Assembly (NCBI GenBank): GCA_009775225.1
Contig: VSPE01000005.1
Coordinates: 1 to 64,000 of the forward strand
DNA length: 64,000 bases
Source: Muribaculaceae bacterium
GTDB lineage: Bacteria; Bacteroidota; Bacteroidia; Bacteroidales; Muribaculaceae
Reading direction: 5' to 3'
The position numbers were made by a program, and so were the translations under genes. Below are positions 15,786 to 24,407 of this stretch, in pieces (the first letter of the stretch is position 1; each line of letters begins with the position of its first letter). A model generated the notes under the pieces. That model was not told the DNA's origin and made no database searches. It worked only from the letters and a program-made list of their open reading frames with translations.

Positions 15786-15830
15786 AGACACGCTAATTTC
15801 AGTGCTAAATTACTGATAATTAACGTGTCT
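15786..15830. promoter_or_regulatory. 13-bp inverted repeat beside the attachment site
   Basis: AGACACGCTAATT (15786-15798) and AATTAACGTGTCT (15818-15830) pair at 12 of 13 positions. They sit seven bases from the 3' end of tRNA-Ser. This could be the tRNA transcript terminator on the minus strand, or a recombination-protein site. Confidence 0.45.
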
Positions 15831-15836
15831 ATCTTG

Positions 15837-15924
15837 CGGAGCGACCGAGATTCGAACTCGGGATACGCTTTTGGCGTATACACGCTTTCCAGGCGTGCCT
15901 CTTCAGCCACTCGAGCACCGCTCC
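15837..15924 (-). tRNA. tRNA-Ser (anticodon GGA); probable attachment site
   Basis: An 88-base class II tRNA can be folded. The 5' GGAGCGG pairs with 3' TCGCTCC, the anticodon loop CTGGAAA carries GGA, the variable arm is TACGC-CAAAA-GCGTA, and the T loop is GTTCGAATC. The discriminator is G and CCA is not encoded. The 3' end faces the integrase, so the element is inserted at the 3' end of this gene and the copy here is intact. A partial copy should mark the other end of the element, outside the window. Confidence 0.93.
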
Positions 15925-15937
15925 TTATTTTGCGGTG

Positions 15938-15968
15938 CAAAGTTAGGATTTATTTTTATAAAAAGCAA
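15938..15968 (-). promoter_or_regulatory. Promoter of tRNA-Ser
   Basis: On the minus strand CTTG (-33, ending at 15966) and TAACTTTG (-7, 15938-15945) are separated by 20 bases. The box lies 13 bases before the mature tRNA 5' end. Confidence 0.65.
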
Positions 15969-16034
15969 GCATTTGTTGCAAAGTTTTCGCTTGTAATTTA
16001 TTTATTGTTGAATTTCAGTGGTTTGAGGGTTAAA

Positions 16035-16817
16035 TTATTGCTTGCCTGTAAATATGCAGTGCACGTTTCCTACGGGTAGCTTGCCTTCGAGTCTGAGCGG
16101 GATGCGGTCGGCGTCAGTTGATATCCATGCTTCCATGTCGTCCGATGTCTTTTTGCCGTTTTCTGAGGTGAAGGTAAAGGTTATGTAGTATGTTTTTGCT
16201 GTTGTGCCGTCGAGATTTGCGTCTACGACACCGTGATACTTTATTGTGAGTAGCTCTTTGCGCTTGCCCGAGAAGATGTCGATGCGTGTTTCTTGTCCTT
16301 TCCTCATGTCGGGGTAGGGTAATGTGCGCATATAGTAGAACGACGACAGCATGTCGATAGCGGCGCTGTCGGCCTCAAGCTCGTGCTGCTGGTCTACTTT
16401 CAGTACTCCTTTCTTGAATACTTTACGTGTGCATTGCGCTTTTACAATGCCCGGGCTTGTGTAGTTGTAGCGCACTATGTCGTGTTTGCGTTCCGAGCCC
16501 TCGTTGGCAATTTTTTCATAGAAAAGAGGGGTGAAGTCGGCGGCTGTCATGCGGCCGTTGAGAGTGTCGCGCACTTTATATATGCGGTCGGCCCACGGTT
16601 CGGAGCGTGCTGCCAGACTTGCCATATACTGTGTGGGTGTTTGCTTCAGAGTGAGGGTTGCTCGGCCGGCCTGTTTGTTGATGAGGCCCCATTTGAACAT
16701 CACTTTATATGTCAGTGTCTCCGACTTCAGCGAGGCCGGGGTAAAGGCTGATACATGTGTGGCGACTGCTATGGCCAGCAGTATGGCGGATATAGTGCGG
16801 ATCGGAATTCGGAACAT
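16035..16817 (-). CDS. DUF3108 exported protein
   Basis: This 260-residue protein has an N-terminal signal peptide cut after about residue 24 (THVSAFT) and a beta-rich body with the DUF3108 features YKVMFKWGLINKQAGRATL and MEAWISTDADRIPLRLEGK. It is probably a periplasmic or outer-membrane-associated beta protein; its biochemical function is unknown. It starts four bases after the YhcH gene and is the last gene of the tdk operon. It is the first chromosomal gene beyond the tRNA-Ser attachment site. Confidence 0.82.
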   Translation of the reverse strand: MFRIPIRTISAILLAIAVATHVSAFTPASLKSETLTYKVMFKWGLINKQAGRATLTLKQTPTQYMASLAARSEPWADRIYKVRDTLNGRMTAADFTPLFYEKIANEGSERKHDIVRYNYTSPGIVKAQCTRKVFKKGVLKVDQQHELEADSAAIDMLSSFYYMRTLPYPDMRKGQETRIDIFSGKRKELLTIKYHGVVDANLDGTTAKTYYITFTFTSENGKKTSDDMEAWISTDADRIPLRLEGKLPVGNVHCIFTGKQ

Positions 16818-16821
16818 TCAA

Positions 16822-17283
16822 TTAAGCATTTATCGGAATCTTGATGCACAGCTTGCGGTGGGTGCCAAGCCCGATATTGGGCGCATGAGCGTCTTCGGGT
16901 AAGAAGATGGCACACTGGCCTGTGCGGATATGCAGCAGTGCTTGTGCGGCATCGCCATAGAATGCTACGTCGCGGCTCTCGTCGTAAGGAGTTCTTACAT
17001 GTACGAGCTGTCCTACGGGAGCCCAGCCTATAGTTTCGGTACCCTTTAGGGGTACGTGTATGTCGATGTATCGGCGGTGGGCCTCAAGGGCTGCTTTCTC
17101 GCGTGGTACGAGTGCCGGCTCCTCGCATTTGGCGAAAACTTCGCCAGCATCAGAGTCTCCGATTATGTACACTCCTTTAACAAATTGTGTGTCCTTGTTG
17201 TTGACAAGCCACTCTATGGCCATGTCGAGGGCGTGGCTGAGGCCCTTATAATGGTTTGCGTCGTCTATTGTGCAGACTATCAT
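16822..17283 (-). CDS. YhcH/YjgK/YiaL family protein
   Basis: This 153-residue cupin-like protein of the YhcH family (DUF386) shows the typical EAHRRYIDIHVPLKGTETIGW segment and the C-terminal FLPEDAHAPNIG with metal-binding His and Glu. Relatives are linked to sialic acid or other sugar-acid processing, though the substrate here is unknown. The frame opens at 17391, but the ATG at 17283 starts the normal MIVCTIDD sequence and avoids overlap with tdk. It is the middle gene of a three-gene leftward operon. Confidence 0.85.
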   Translation of the reverse strand: MIVCTIDDANHYKGLSHALDMAIEWLVNNKDTQFVKGVYIIGDSDAGEVFAKCEEPALVPREKAALEAHRRYIDIHVPLKGTETIGWAPVGQLVHVRTPYDESRDVAFYGDAAQALLHIRTGQCAIFLPEDAHAPNIGLGTHRKLCIKIPINA

Positions 17284-17303
17284 ATATACAAAAAAAAGTT
17301 TTT

Positions 17304-17948
17304 TTAATTCCGGTTCTCGTCGTCGAACTCTAATGGCAGAATTGCCCGGCTTGCCTGTTCTATGCGCTTGTTTCTCCAGCACTTGCGGCACACGGCCACA
17401 TAGCGGTCGTCGCCGCCTATTTCCACCTGCTCGCCCTCCATCACTATGTTGCCGTTGTGGTCTATTCGGGCATTGACTATGGTCTTGTGCCCGCAGTTAC
17501 ACGTCGATTTTATTTCATCGATAGTATCGGCGATTTCAAAAAGGCGTCGCGAGCCCTCGAAGAGATGTGTCTGGAAGTCGGTGCGCAGGCCATAGCATAT
17601 AACATTGCTGCCCATATCATCTACGATACGTGCGAGCTGGTCTACCTGAGCGGTGGTAAGGAACTGAGCTTCGTCGATAAGATACCAGTCGACCAGTCTC
17701 TTGTCCTTGCGGTAGAGTTCGCGGGCAAATTCGTAGAGATTGGTATTCTGATATATCCAATGGCAGTCGCGCTCAATACCTATGCGCGAGCGGATTACGT
17801 TTGCCTGCTCGCGAGTGTCAACCACCGGCTTGAGGCACATGTAGTCCATGTGTCGTTCTTCGAAGTTATAGGCTGTGGTGAGCAGCAGGGCAGTCTTGGC
17901 GGAGCCCATGGTGCCGTATCTGAAGTATAGTTTTCCTTTGCGGTACAT
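17304..17948 (-). CDS. tdk: Thymidine kinase
   Basis: This 214-residue type II thymidine kinase phosphorylates thymidine to dTMP with ATP in the pyrimidine salvage pathway. It shows the P-loop GTMGSAKT (residues 12-19), DEAQF for magnesium binding, and the lid zinc cysteines in CNCGHK and CRKCW. It is of normal length and is the first gene of the tdk-yhcH-DUF3108 operon, with a TAACTTTG promoter 28 bases upstream. Confidence 0.95.
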   Translation of the reverse strand: MYRKGKLYFRYGTMGSAKTALLLTTAYNFEERHMDYMCLKPVVDTREQANVIRSRIGIERDCHWIYQNTNLYEFARELYRKDKRLVDWYLIDEAQFLTTAQVDQLARIVDDMGSNVICYGLRTDFQTHLFEGSRRLFEIADTIDEIKSTCNCGHKTIVNARIDHNGNIVMEGEQVEIGGDDRYVAVCRKCWRNKRIEQASRAILPLEFDDENRN

Positions 17949-17976
17949 AGTATGACGGGGGAATAATTTCCGCCTC

Positions 17977-17984
17977 CAAAGTTA
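17977..17984 (-). promoter_or_regulatory. Promoter -7 box of tdk
   Basis: The minus strand reads TAACTTTG, 28 bases before the tdk start at 17948. No good -33 element is found. Confidence 0.5.
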
Positions 17985-18068
17985 AGCTATTTCTTTCAAT
18001 CCGTGGTTATGGCTTGATGAAATTTTATCAACATAGGCGATACTGCCTGTGGTTAGAATATTTTTTTG

Positions 18069-18076
18069 TAAATTTG
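18069..18076 (+). promoter_or_regulatory. Promoter -7 box of the ABC-F gene
   Basis: TAAATTTG matches TAnnTTTG and lies 24 bases before the ATG at 18101. It also shows that the upstream in-frame ATG at 18014 is not used. Confidence 0.55.
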
Positions 18077-18100
18077 CAGGTTGAAAGAGACTATTACTGC

Positions 18101-20068
18101 ATGATTTCAATCAATAACTTGTCGGTGGAGTTCAGTTCGCAACTCCTTTTCGACAATATAAACTATGTGATAAACCCCAAGGACAAGATAGCCCTTGTGG
18201 GCAAGAATGGTGCCGGCAAGAGTACCATGCTGAAGATTATTGCCGGGCTTCAGCGCCCGAGCAGCGGTAGCGTGGCAGTGCCGTCTGGCGTCACTATTGG
18301 CTATCTGCCGCAGCAGATGGTGCTTGAAGACACTCTTACTGTTCTTGATGAGGTTCGCAAGGTGTTTGCGTTTGTCGATGCCATGCACCGCAAGCTCGAC
18401 AGTCTTACCGAGGAGATGGCATCACGCACCGATTATGACAGTGACGAGTACCACGCGCTTATTGAAAAGGTAAGCACCCTTTCGGAAGACGTGGCAATGG
18501 CTGCTTCCGACAATTTCGAAGCCGACATGGAGCGCACCTTGCTCGGCCTCGGCTTCGTCAGAGAGGACTTCAACAGGCCCACCTCGGAGTTCAGCGGTGG
18601 ATGGCGTATGCGAATTGAGCTTGCCAAACTGTTGCTTCAGCGCCCCGATGTGCTCCTGCTCGACGAACCCACCAATCACCTCGACATCGAATCCATTCAA
18701 TGGCTCGAGAGCTTTCTCACCACCAAGGCGAAAGCTGTGGTGCTCGTCAGTCACGACCGCGCTTTTATCGACAATGTAACAAACCGCACTATCGAAATCA
18801 CCTGCGGCAAGATTTATGACTATAATGTAAATTACTCCAAGTTCGTAGAGCTTCGCAAGGAGCGTATCGAGCAGCAGATGCGGGCATATCGCAATCAGCA
18901 GAAGCAGATTGCCGACACCGAGGAGTTTATAGAGCGTTTCCGTTACAAGGCCACCAAATCGGTACAGGTGCAGAGCCGCATCAAGCAGCTTGCCAAGATT
19001 GAGCGTATAGAGGTCGACGAGGTCGATACTTCGCACCTTAGCCTACGCTTTCCCCCGGCTCCTCGTTCAGGCGATTTCCCCCTGATTGTAGAGGAGCTTG
19101 GCAAAGCCTATGGCGAGCACCAGGTGTTCGACCAAGCCACATTCACACTCCGCAGAGGCGAGAAAGTAGCCTTTGTCGGAAAGAATGGCGAAGGCAAGTC
19201 CACACTCGTTAAGTGTATCATGGGGCAAATACCGTATACCGGCGACCTCCGTATCGGTCATAACGTCAAAATAGGATATTTCGCTCAAAATCAGGCACAA
19301 CTTCTCGACGAGTCTCTTACAGTCTTCGACACTATCGACCGCGTGGCCGTCGGCGATATACGCACCAAAATCCGCGATATTCTTGGCGCCTTCATGTTTG
19401 GCGGCGAAGCGTCCGACAAGAAAGTGAAAGTGCTTTCAGGCGGCGAGAAGACTCGTCTGGCTATGATTAAGCTCCTCCTTGAGCCGGTCAACCTGCTAAT
19501 TCTCGACGAGCCTACCAATCATCTCGACATGAAGACTAAAGACATTCTCAAGCAGGCTATCAAAGACTTCGACGGAACGGTGATTGTAGTCAGCCACGAC
19601 CGTGAGTTTCTCGACGGACTCGTTCAGAAAGTCTATGAGTTCGGAGGAGGTTGCGTGCGCGAATGTCTTGGAGGCATATACGAGTTTCTCGAAAAGAAAA
19701 AACTCAGCTCGCTGCGCGAACTTGAGGCGTCGGCGCCAAAACCGGCAAAGGATGTTCCACAGCTCAAAGCCCGTCCCGCAGCTGCCGCTCCTGAGCCAAC
19801 CGCCGAGGCCGGACAGCCCCGCAAACTCAGCTATGCCGAGCAGCGTGAGCGCGACAAGGTGCTCAAACGTGCCGCTCGTAAGGTCGAGGAAGCCGAGACC
19901 GCTGTGGGCTTACGGGAGGCCGAACTTGCGGAAATCGAGGCTAAGATTGCGGCCGGCGATGTCTCCTGCGATGTGTTCACAGCCCATGCCGAAGCCGTAA
20001 AGGCAGTCGAGAATGCCATGAGCATGTGGGAACTCGCTCAGCTGGAACTCGACTCGCTTAAACAGTAA
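18101..20068 (+). CDS. ABC-F family ATPase (translation factor type)
   Basis: This 655-residue soluble protein has two ABC ATPase domains in tandem and no membrane segments. The first carries GKNGAGKST and FSGGWRMRIELAK, the second GKNGEGKST and LSGGEKTRLAMIKLL. Between them (about 240-310) is the basic linker with RNQQKQIADTEEFIERFR, and the C-terminus (about 550-655) is a charged coiled coil as in Uup/YdiF relatives. ABC-F proteins bind the ribosome E site and rescue or regulate translation. The start was chosen from the promoter and homology to MISINNLSV-type N-termini. The exact subfamily is uncertain. Confidence 0.93.
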   Translation: MISINNLSVEFSSQLLFDNINYVINPKDKIALVGKNGAGKSTMLKIIAGLQRPSSGSVAVPSGVTIGYLPQQMVLEDTLTVLDEVRKVFAFVDAMHRKLDSLTEEMASRTDYDSDEYHALIEKVSTLSEDVAMAASDNFEADMERTLLGLGFVREDFNRPTSEFSGGWRMRIELAKLLLQRPDVLLLDEPTNHLDIESIQWLESFLTTKAKAVVLVSHDRAFIDNVTNRTIEITCGKIYDYNVNYSKFVELRKERIEQQMRAYRNQQKQIADTEEFIERFRYKATKSVQVQSRIKQLAKIERIEVDEVDTSHLSLRFPPAPRSGDFPLIVEELGKAYGEHQVFDQATFTLRRGEKVAFVGKNGEGKSTLVKCIMGQIPYTGDLRIGHNVKIGYFAQNQAQLLDESLTVFDTIDRVAVGDIRTKIRDILGAFMFGGEASDKKVKVLSGGEKTRLAMIKLLLEPVNLLILDEPTNHLDMKTKDILKQAIKDFDGTVIVVSHDREFLDGLVQKVYEFGGGCVRECLGGIYEFLEKKKLSSLRELEASAPKPAKDVPQLKARPAAAAPEPTAEAGQPRKLSYAEQRERDKVLKRAARKVEEAETAVGLREAELAEIEAKIAAGDVSCDVFTAHAEAVKAVENAMSMWELAQLELDSLKQ

Positions 20069-20101
20069 AAACAGCAATTTATCACTCATTATCAATTTAA
20101 T

Positions 20102-22123
20102 ATGAAAATCTCTAATGCTTATTTCCTTATGGCTGCAGTAGTTGTGGCCGGAGCACTCGGCTCCTGCAACAGCAAGAGCGCGGCTCCCAAAGGAATCGAT
20201 GCGTCGAACCTCGACACATTGGTATCCCCCAAAGACAACTTCTATGATTACGCCTGTGGTGGTTGGATGAAGGCCAATCCCCTCAAGGACGAGTATTCAC
20301 GCTTCGGCACTTTCGACCAACTTGGTGAAGACAATCGCGAGCAAATCCGCGAACTTGTGCTTGGCCTTGACCGAAACGCCGCAAAAGGCACCAACGAGCA
20401 GAAAGTGGCCGACCTCTACGACATGGGTATGGATAGCGTACGCCTCAACAGCGAAGGCATCGCACCTATCGTCGACGACCTCGCCGTTATTGCTGCTACT
20501 CCCCGCGAGAAGATTGTAGATTTGCTAGCCACAATGCCCGGCATGGGTGTATTCTTCGGCACAGGTGTACAGGCCGACCTCAAGGACAGCAACGTTAATG
20601 CAATGTACTGGGGGCAGGGCGGTCTCGGCCTTGGAGACCGCGACTACTATACCGACGACACCGAAAGCGCCAAGAAAGTGCGTGAGGCTTACCGCACCTA
20701 CCTCGGCACTATCGCTCATCTTATCGGCTATGACGATGCTGCCGCTCAGCGCCTCACCGACAATGTACTTGCTCTCGAAACAGAGCTTGCTCAAAACCAG
20801 ATGACACGTACCGAGCAGCGCAATATTGCCGCCCAGTACAATCCCTCTTCGGTGGCCGAACTCGTAAAGACTTATCCTTCTGTTGACCTCAAGCACTATT
20901 TCGAGCTTCAGGGCCTCGATGTTGATACTGTGATTGTGGACTCGCCCAAGTACTACGCTACAGTGGCAAAAGCCCTCACCGAAAAAGACGAGCAGATGCT
21001 CCGCGACTACATGACCGCATCCTATGTGTCGAGCGCAGCATCCTACCTCAGCGACGACTTCATCAACGCACAGTTTGAGCTCACCAAGGCAATCTCGGGC
21101 GTTAAAGAGCAGCGTCCCCGCTGGAAACGTGCCCTCGGCGTGCCCAACGGCATCCTCGGCGAAGCTGTCGGCCAGCTTTATGTTGCCAAATACTTCCCCG
21201 AAAGCTCCAAAGAGCGCATGCTCACACTCGTGGGCAATCTCCAGAAGGCTCTTGGCGAACACATCGACAATCTCACCTGGATGAGCGACACCACAAAGGC
21301 CCGTGCTCACGAAAAACTCGCCACATTCCACGTAAAAATCGGTTATCCCGACACCTGGCGCGACTACTCCAAGCTCGATATCGACCCTGAACTTTCCTAC
21401 TGGAAGAACATTCAGAAAGCTATCCTCTTCAATCAGGACTACAATAACAACGACTACGGCAAACCCGTCGACCGCGAACGCTGGCTCATGTCGCCCCAGA
21501 CTGTCAACGCTTACTACAATCCCACCACCAACGAAATCTGCTTCCCCGCAGGTATCCTTCAGAAACCCTTCTTCGACCCCGAAGCCGACGACGCTGTTAA
21601 CTACGGTGCTATTGGTGTCGTAATCGGTCATGAAATGACTCACGGCTTCGACGACCAGGGCCGTCAGTTCGACAAGGACGGCAACTTCGCCGACTGGTGG
21701 ACTGAAGCCGACGCCGATGCGTTCAACAGCCTTGCCGAGAAGCTCGTAGCTCAGTTCGACTCTATCGTAGTGGTGGGCGACACTCACGCCAACGGCCAGC
21801 TCACACTCGGTGAGAATATCGCCGACCAGGGCGGTTTGCGTGTGGCTCGCACTGCATACCTCAACTCGCTCAATGGCAAGGAGGCCCCCGTTATCGACGG
21901 CTTTACTCCCGAGCAGCGTTTCTATCTTGCATACGCAAATGTATGGGCCGGCAACATCCGCGACGAGGAAATCATCTCGCTCACTATCTCCGACCCCCAC
22001 AGTCTCGGTCGTTGGCGTGTAAACCAGACCCTCCGCAACATCCAGCCCTTCTTTGAAGCATTCGGCATCACCGAAGGCGACAAGATGTACCTCCCCGAAG
22101 AGGAGCGCGTAGTAATCTGGTAA
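20102..22123 (+). CDS. M13 family metallopeptidase lipoprotein (PepO/neprilysin type)
   Basis: This 673-residue zinc endopeptidase is exported as a lipoprotein (signal peptide ending LGSC, Cys22). The active site is HEMTH (510-514), with the third zinc ligand in ENIAD (E571, D575). NAYYNPTTNEICFPAGI is the substrate-binding NAxY region. Such enzymes degrade short peptides in the periplasm or at the cell surface. It begins 33 bases after the ABC-F gene and ends at a bidirectional terminator shared with the convergent acyl-CoA ligase gene. Confidence 0.95.
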   Translation: MKISNAYFLMAAVVVAGALGSCNSKSAAPKGIDASNLDTLVSPKDNFYDYACGGWMKANPLKDEYSRFGTFDQLGEDNREQIRELVLGLDRNAAKGTNEQKVADLYDMGMDSVRLNSEGIAPIVDDLAVIAATPREKIVDLLATMPGMGVFFGTGVQADLKDSNVNAMYWGQGGLGLGDRDYYTDDTESAKKVREAYRTYLGTIAHLIGYDDAAAQRLTDNVLALETELAQNQMTRTEQRNIAAQYNPSSVAELVKTYPSVDLKHYFELQGLDVDTVIVDSPKYYATVAKALTEKDEQMLRDYMTASYVSSAASYLSDDFINAQFELTKAISGVKEQRPRWKRALGVPNGILGEAVGQLYVAKYFPESSKERMLTLVGNLQKALGEHIDNLTWMSDTTKARAHEKLATFHVKIGYPDTWRDYSKLDIDPELSYWKNIQKAILFNQDYNNNDYGKPVDRERWLMSPQTVNAYYNPTTNEICFPAGILQKPFFDPEADDAVNYGAIGVVIGHEMTHGFDDQGRQFDKDGNFADWWTEADADAFNSLAEKLVAQFDSIVVVGDTHANGQLTLGENIADQGGLRVARTAYLNSLNGKEAPVIDGFTPEQRFYLAYANVWAGNIRDEEIISLTISDPHSLGRWRVNQTLRNIQPFFEAFGITEGDKMYLPEEERVVIW

Positions 22124-22143
22124 CGGATACTCACATAATACAG

Positions 22144-22178
22144 CAAAAGCCGCAGACATCGCGTGTCTGTGGCTTTTG
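22144..22178. terminator. Bidirectional terminator between convergent genes
   Basis: Arms at 22144-22158 and 22164-22178 give a 15-base stem with one imperfect pair and a five-base loop. A-rich and T-rich flanks suit termination from both sides. Confidence 0.75.
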
Positions 22179-22199
22179 TTCTTTTGAGGGGAGGGATTG

Positions 22200-23861
22200 T
22201 CAATGCTGATATATATACCTCTTTATAGAGCGCTTGGGCGTTTTTTCAAATTCTTCCTGATAAATCTTATAGGAAGCAATCTGGCTGTACCCGGGCAGCT
22301 CATGGTTGAGTTTCTCAATATTGTCTTGCATGATAGGCTCCAGTTTCGACGACGACACACCTTGAAGCGAAGCCGCATCGTAGTCGGGGTGTATCAGCGC
22401 GATAAGTTTGCCGTCGTTCTCCACCACGAGGGACTCTGCCACATACGGCATATTGTTGAGCTGTTGCTCTATCTCTTCCGGGTAGATATTCTGCCCCGAA
22501 GGCCCGAGTATCATGCTTTTGTCGCGTCCGCGGATATATATGTACCCGTCGGGGTCAATCGTCACGATATCGCCGGTATTCATCCAGCCGTCTTTGTCGA
22601 ATACCGATGCCGTGGCATTATTGTTGTTGAAGTATCCCTTCATCACGTTGGCGCCTTTTACCCACAGCACGCCGGGCACATTGGCCGGGTCGGGAGAGTC
22701 TACGCGCACCTCCATGCGGCTCACGGCACGTCCGCACGAACCGGCCCTCTGCTCATCCCACGGCGCGTAGGAAATCAGAGGGCCACATTCCGTCATGCCG
22801 TAGCCCACGGTATAGGGGAACCCTATGCGACGCAGAAAAGCCTCAACATCTTTGCTCAGGCTTGCTCCGCCTATTATGAGTTCCTGAAGGCGGCCGCCGA
22901 ATGTTTCTTCGATGCGTGTTTTAATCCGTGCGAGAAGCTTGTCGTCCACGAGCGGTATGTGCAGCAGCACCTTCATGAGCGGCTTGTCGAGCAGCGGGAA
23001 CACGCGTGTCTTCACAATCTTCTCTATGATAAGGGGTACTGATACTATCAGCTTCGGGCGCACCTGGGCGAACGCCTCCATTATCACCTTGGGCGAAGGC
23101 GTACGTGTGAGGAAGTGTATATGGCAGCCTTTTACAAACGGATGCAGTAATTCTACCGAGAAGCCGAACATGTGCGCCAGCGGAAGCATGCACACCATGC
23201 CGTCGCCCGGAACAAGGAAGTTCAGGCCGTCGACCGTATATTGTATGTTCGACCAAAGATTGCCGTATGTAATCATCACACCCTTGGATAGCCCGGTAGA
23301 GCCCGAGGTATAGTTTATCAGAGCCACCTCGTCAGGCTTGGCCTCGGTGCTGAAATGCACGTCGTCGGGTGTGAAGCGCTCGGGATATTTGTCGCCGAAA
23401 AGGCGGTTTAGAGTATCGCGTGCATGTTCAAGACGCTTGTTGCGGGCGAACAGAAGAGAGTAGTCGCTGATGAGCAGCGCTCCCTCAAGACGGGGCATAT
23501 TGTCGTGGTCGAGATTCTCCCACGTGCCCGCGTCGACAAAGAAAAGCCGGGCCTCGCAGTGGCATACAAGGTGATGCACGTTGTCGGGCTTGAAGTCATG
23601 CAGTATAGGCACTATCACAGCCCCGTATGTAAGCGAAGCGAGAGCCACTATGGCCCATTGCGCCGAATTGCGGCCACATAGTGCTATACGGTCGCCGCGA
23701 CGCACGCCGGCATGCTCGAAGAGCAGATGCAGCTTCGCGATTTTGCGGGCTACATCGCGGTACTGGAACGACTGGCCTTGAAAATCGGTAAGAGCGAGTC
23801 GCTCCCAATTCAGGCGGAGCGACTGCTCTATATATGCGATTATATCGGATTGCGTGTGCAT
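22200..23861 (-). CDS. AMP-forming acyl-CoA synthetase
   Basis: This 553-residue ANL-superfamily enzyme activates a carboxylic acid as an acyl-adenylate and transfers it to CoA. Motifs seen are YTSGSTGLSKG (AMP binding), GYGMTECGPL, the GWMNTGD hinge region and GRDKSMI before the C-terminal domain with PKRSIKRY. The PKRSIKRY end carries the catalytic Lys. Long-chain fatty acids are the probable substrate, but specificity cannot be read from the sequence. It is transcribed leftward, 47 bases after the PepSY-like gene. Confidence 0.9.
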   Translation of the reverse strand: MHTQSDIIAYIEQSLRLNWERLALTDFQGQSFQYRDVARKIAKLHLLFEHAGVRRGDRIALCGRNSAQWAIVALASLTYGAVIVPILHDFKPDNVHHLVCHCEARLFFVDAGTWENLDHDNMPRLEGALLISDYSLLFARNKRLEHARDTLNRLFGDKYPERFTPDDVHFSTEAKPDEVALINYTSGSTGLSKGVMITYGNLWSNIQYTVDGLNFLVPGDGMVCMLPLAHMFGFSVELLHPFVKGCHIHFLTRTPSPKVIMEAFAQVRPKLIVSVPLIIEKIVKTRVFPLLDKPLMKVLLHIPLVDDKLLARIKTRIEETFGGRLQELIIGGASLSKDVEAFLRRIGFPYTVGYGMTECGPLISYAPWDEQRAGSCGRAVSRMEVRVDSPDPANVPGVLWVKGANVMKGYFNNNNATASVFDKDGWMNTGDIVTIDPDGYIYIRGRDKSMILGPSGQNIYPEEIEQQLNNMPYVAESLVVENDGKLIALIHPDYDAASLQGVSSSKLEPIMQDNIEKLNHELPGYSQIASYKIYQEEFEKTPKRSIKRYIYQH

Positions 23862-23908
23862 AACAGATGAGTTTATAAGAAACCGATTAAATAACCTTTA
23901 ATCTCTTA

Positions 23909-24349
23909 TCAGTCATCGTATCGCATGAATTTGCCGTCGCGGTCAAATTTCATCTCTACTCCGTTCGAGAGCTCCACATCGTAGCCCCTCCGTTCTTTCT
24001 CGATGCCCACTATACGCTGCTTCGGCTGAAGCTTGGCAACGGTGGTGCGTATAGAAGTGGGAATTATCGAGGTCGGAACCGATTTGGTGTTGTTCACTTC
24101 CACTTTATCCCAGTTGCCGTTGCGGTCGAAGCCTATTTCCGTGCCGTCGTCGAGCACTACGTCGTACTCGCTTATGCGGCCGAAATCCTTGTCTATCTTC
24201 ACCACGCTCACACCGGCCTTGAAGTTGTTCACAATGGTTGTGCGGGCCGCTTCGGGGAGTACCGATGCGTCGTGTGCATAAGTGTCGCGGGCCTGTGCCA
24301 TGGTGAAAGCGCCGGCCACAAGTGCTATAAGCAATAAGATTTTCTTCAT
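23909..24349 (-). CDS. PepSY-like exported protein
   Basis: This 146-residue protein has a clear signal peptide (MKKILLLIALVAGAFTMAQA) and two repeats of a PepSY-like (DUF2874) module, each ending in a beta hairpin: EYDVVLDDGTEIGFDRNGNWDKV and YDVELSNGVEMKFDRDGKFMRYDD. Proteins of this kind are small periplasmic factors common in Bacteroidales, often thought to act as inhibitors or scaffolds, with function unproven. The ATG at 24349 is preferred to 24367 because it starts the signal peptide. Confidence 0.85.
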   Translation of the reverse strand: MKKILLLIALVAGAFTMAQARDTYAHDASVLPEAARTTIVNNFKAGVSVVKIDKDFGRISEYDVVLDDGTEIGFDRNGNWDKVEVNNTKSVPTSIIPTSIRTTVAKLQPKQRIVGIEKERRGYDVELSNGVEMKFDRDGKFMRYDD

Positions 24350-24407
24350 AGTTCTATGTTTAAGCATTATTATTTTCCTTAATAACGCTCAACACAGACT
24401 ATAAGTT

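Noticed and set aside
1..15836. Diversity-generating retroelement, as often found in Bacteroidales phages
   Set aside because: No reverse transcriptase, accessory protein or template/variable repeat pair is visible in this part of the element.
20525..22159. 544-codon minus-strand frame opposite the M13 peptidase
   Set aside because: The plus strand encodes all active-site motifs of a full-length peptidase. The reverse frame is an artefact of codon bias, as are similar long reverse frames at 37736-38875, 43519-44757 and 45517-46746.
22197..23042. 281-codon plus-strand frame within the acyl-CoA ligase gene
   Set aside because: It is antisense to a clear ANL enzyme and has no recognisable domains.
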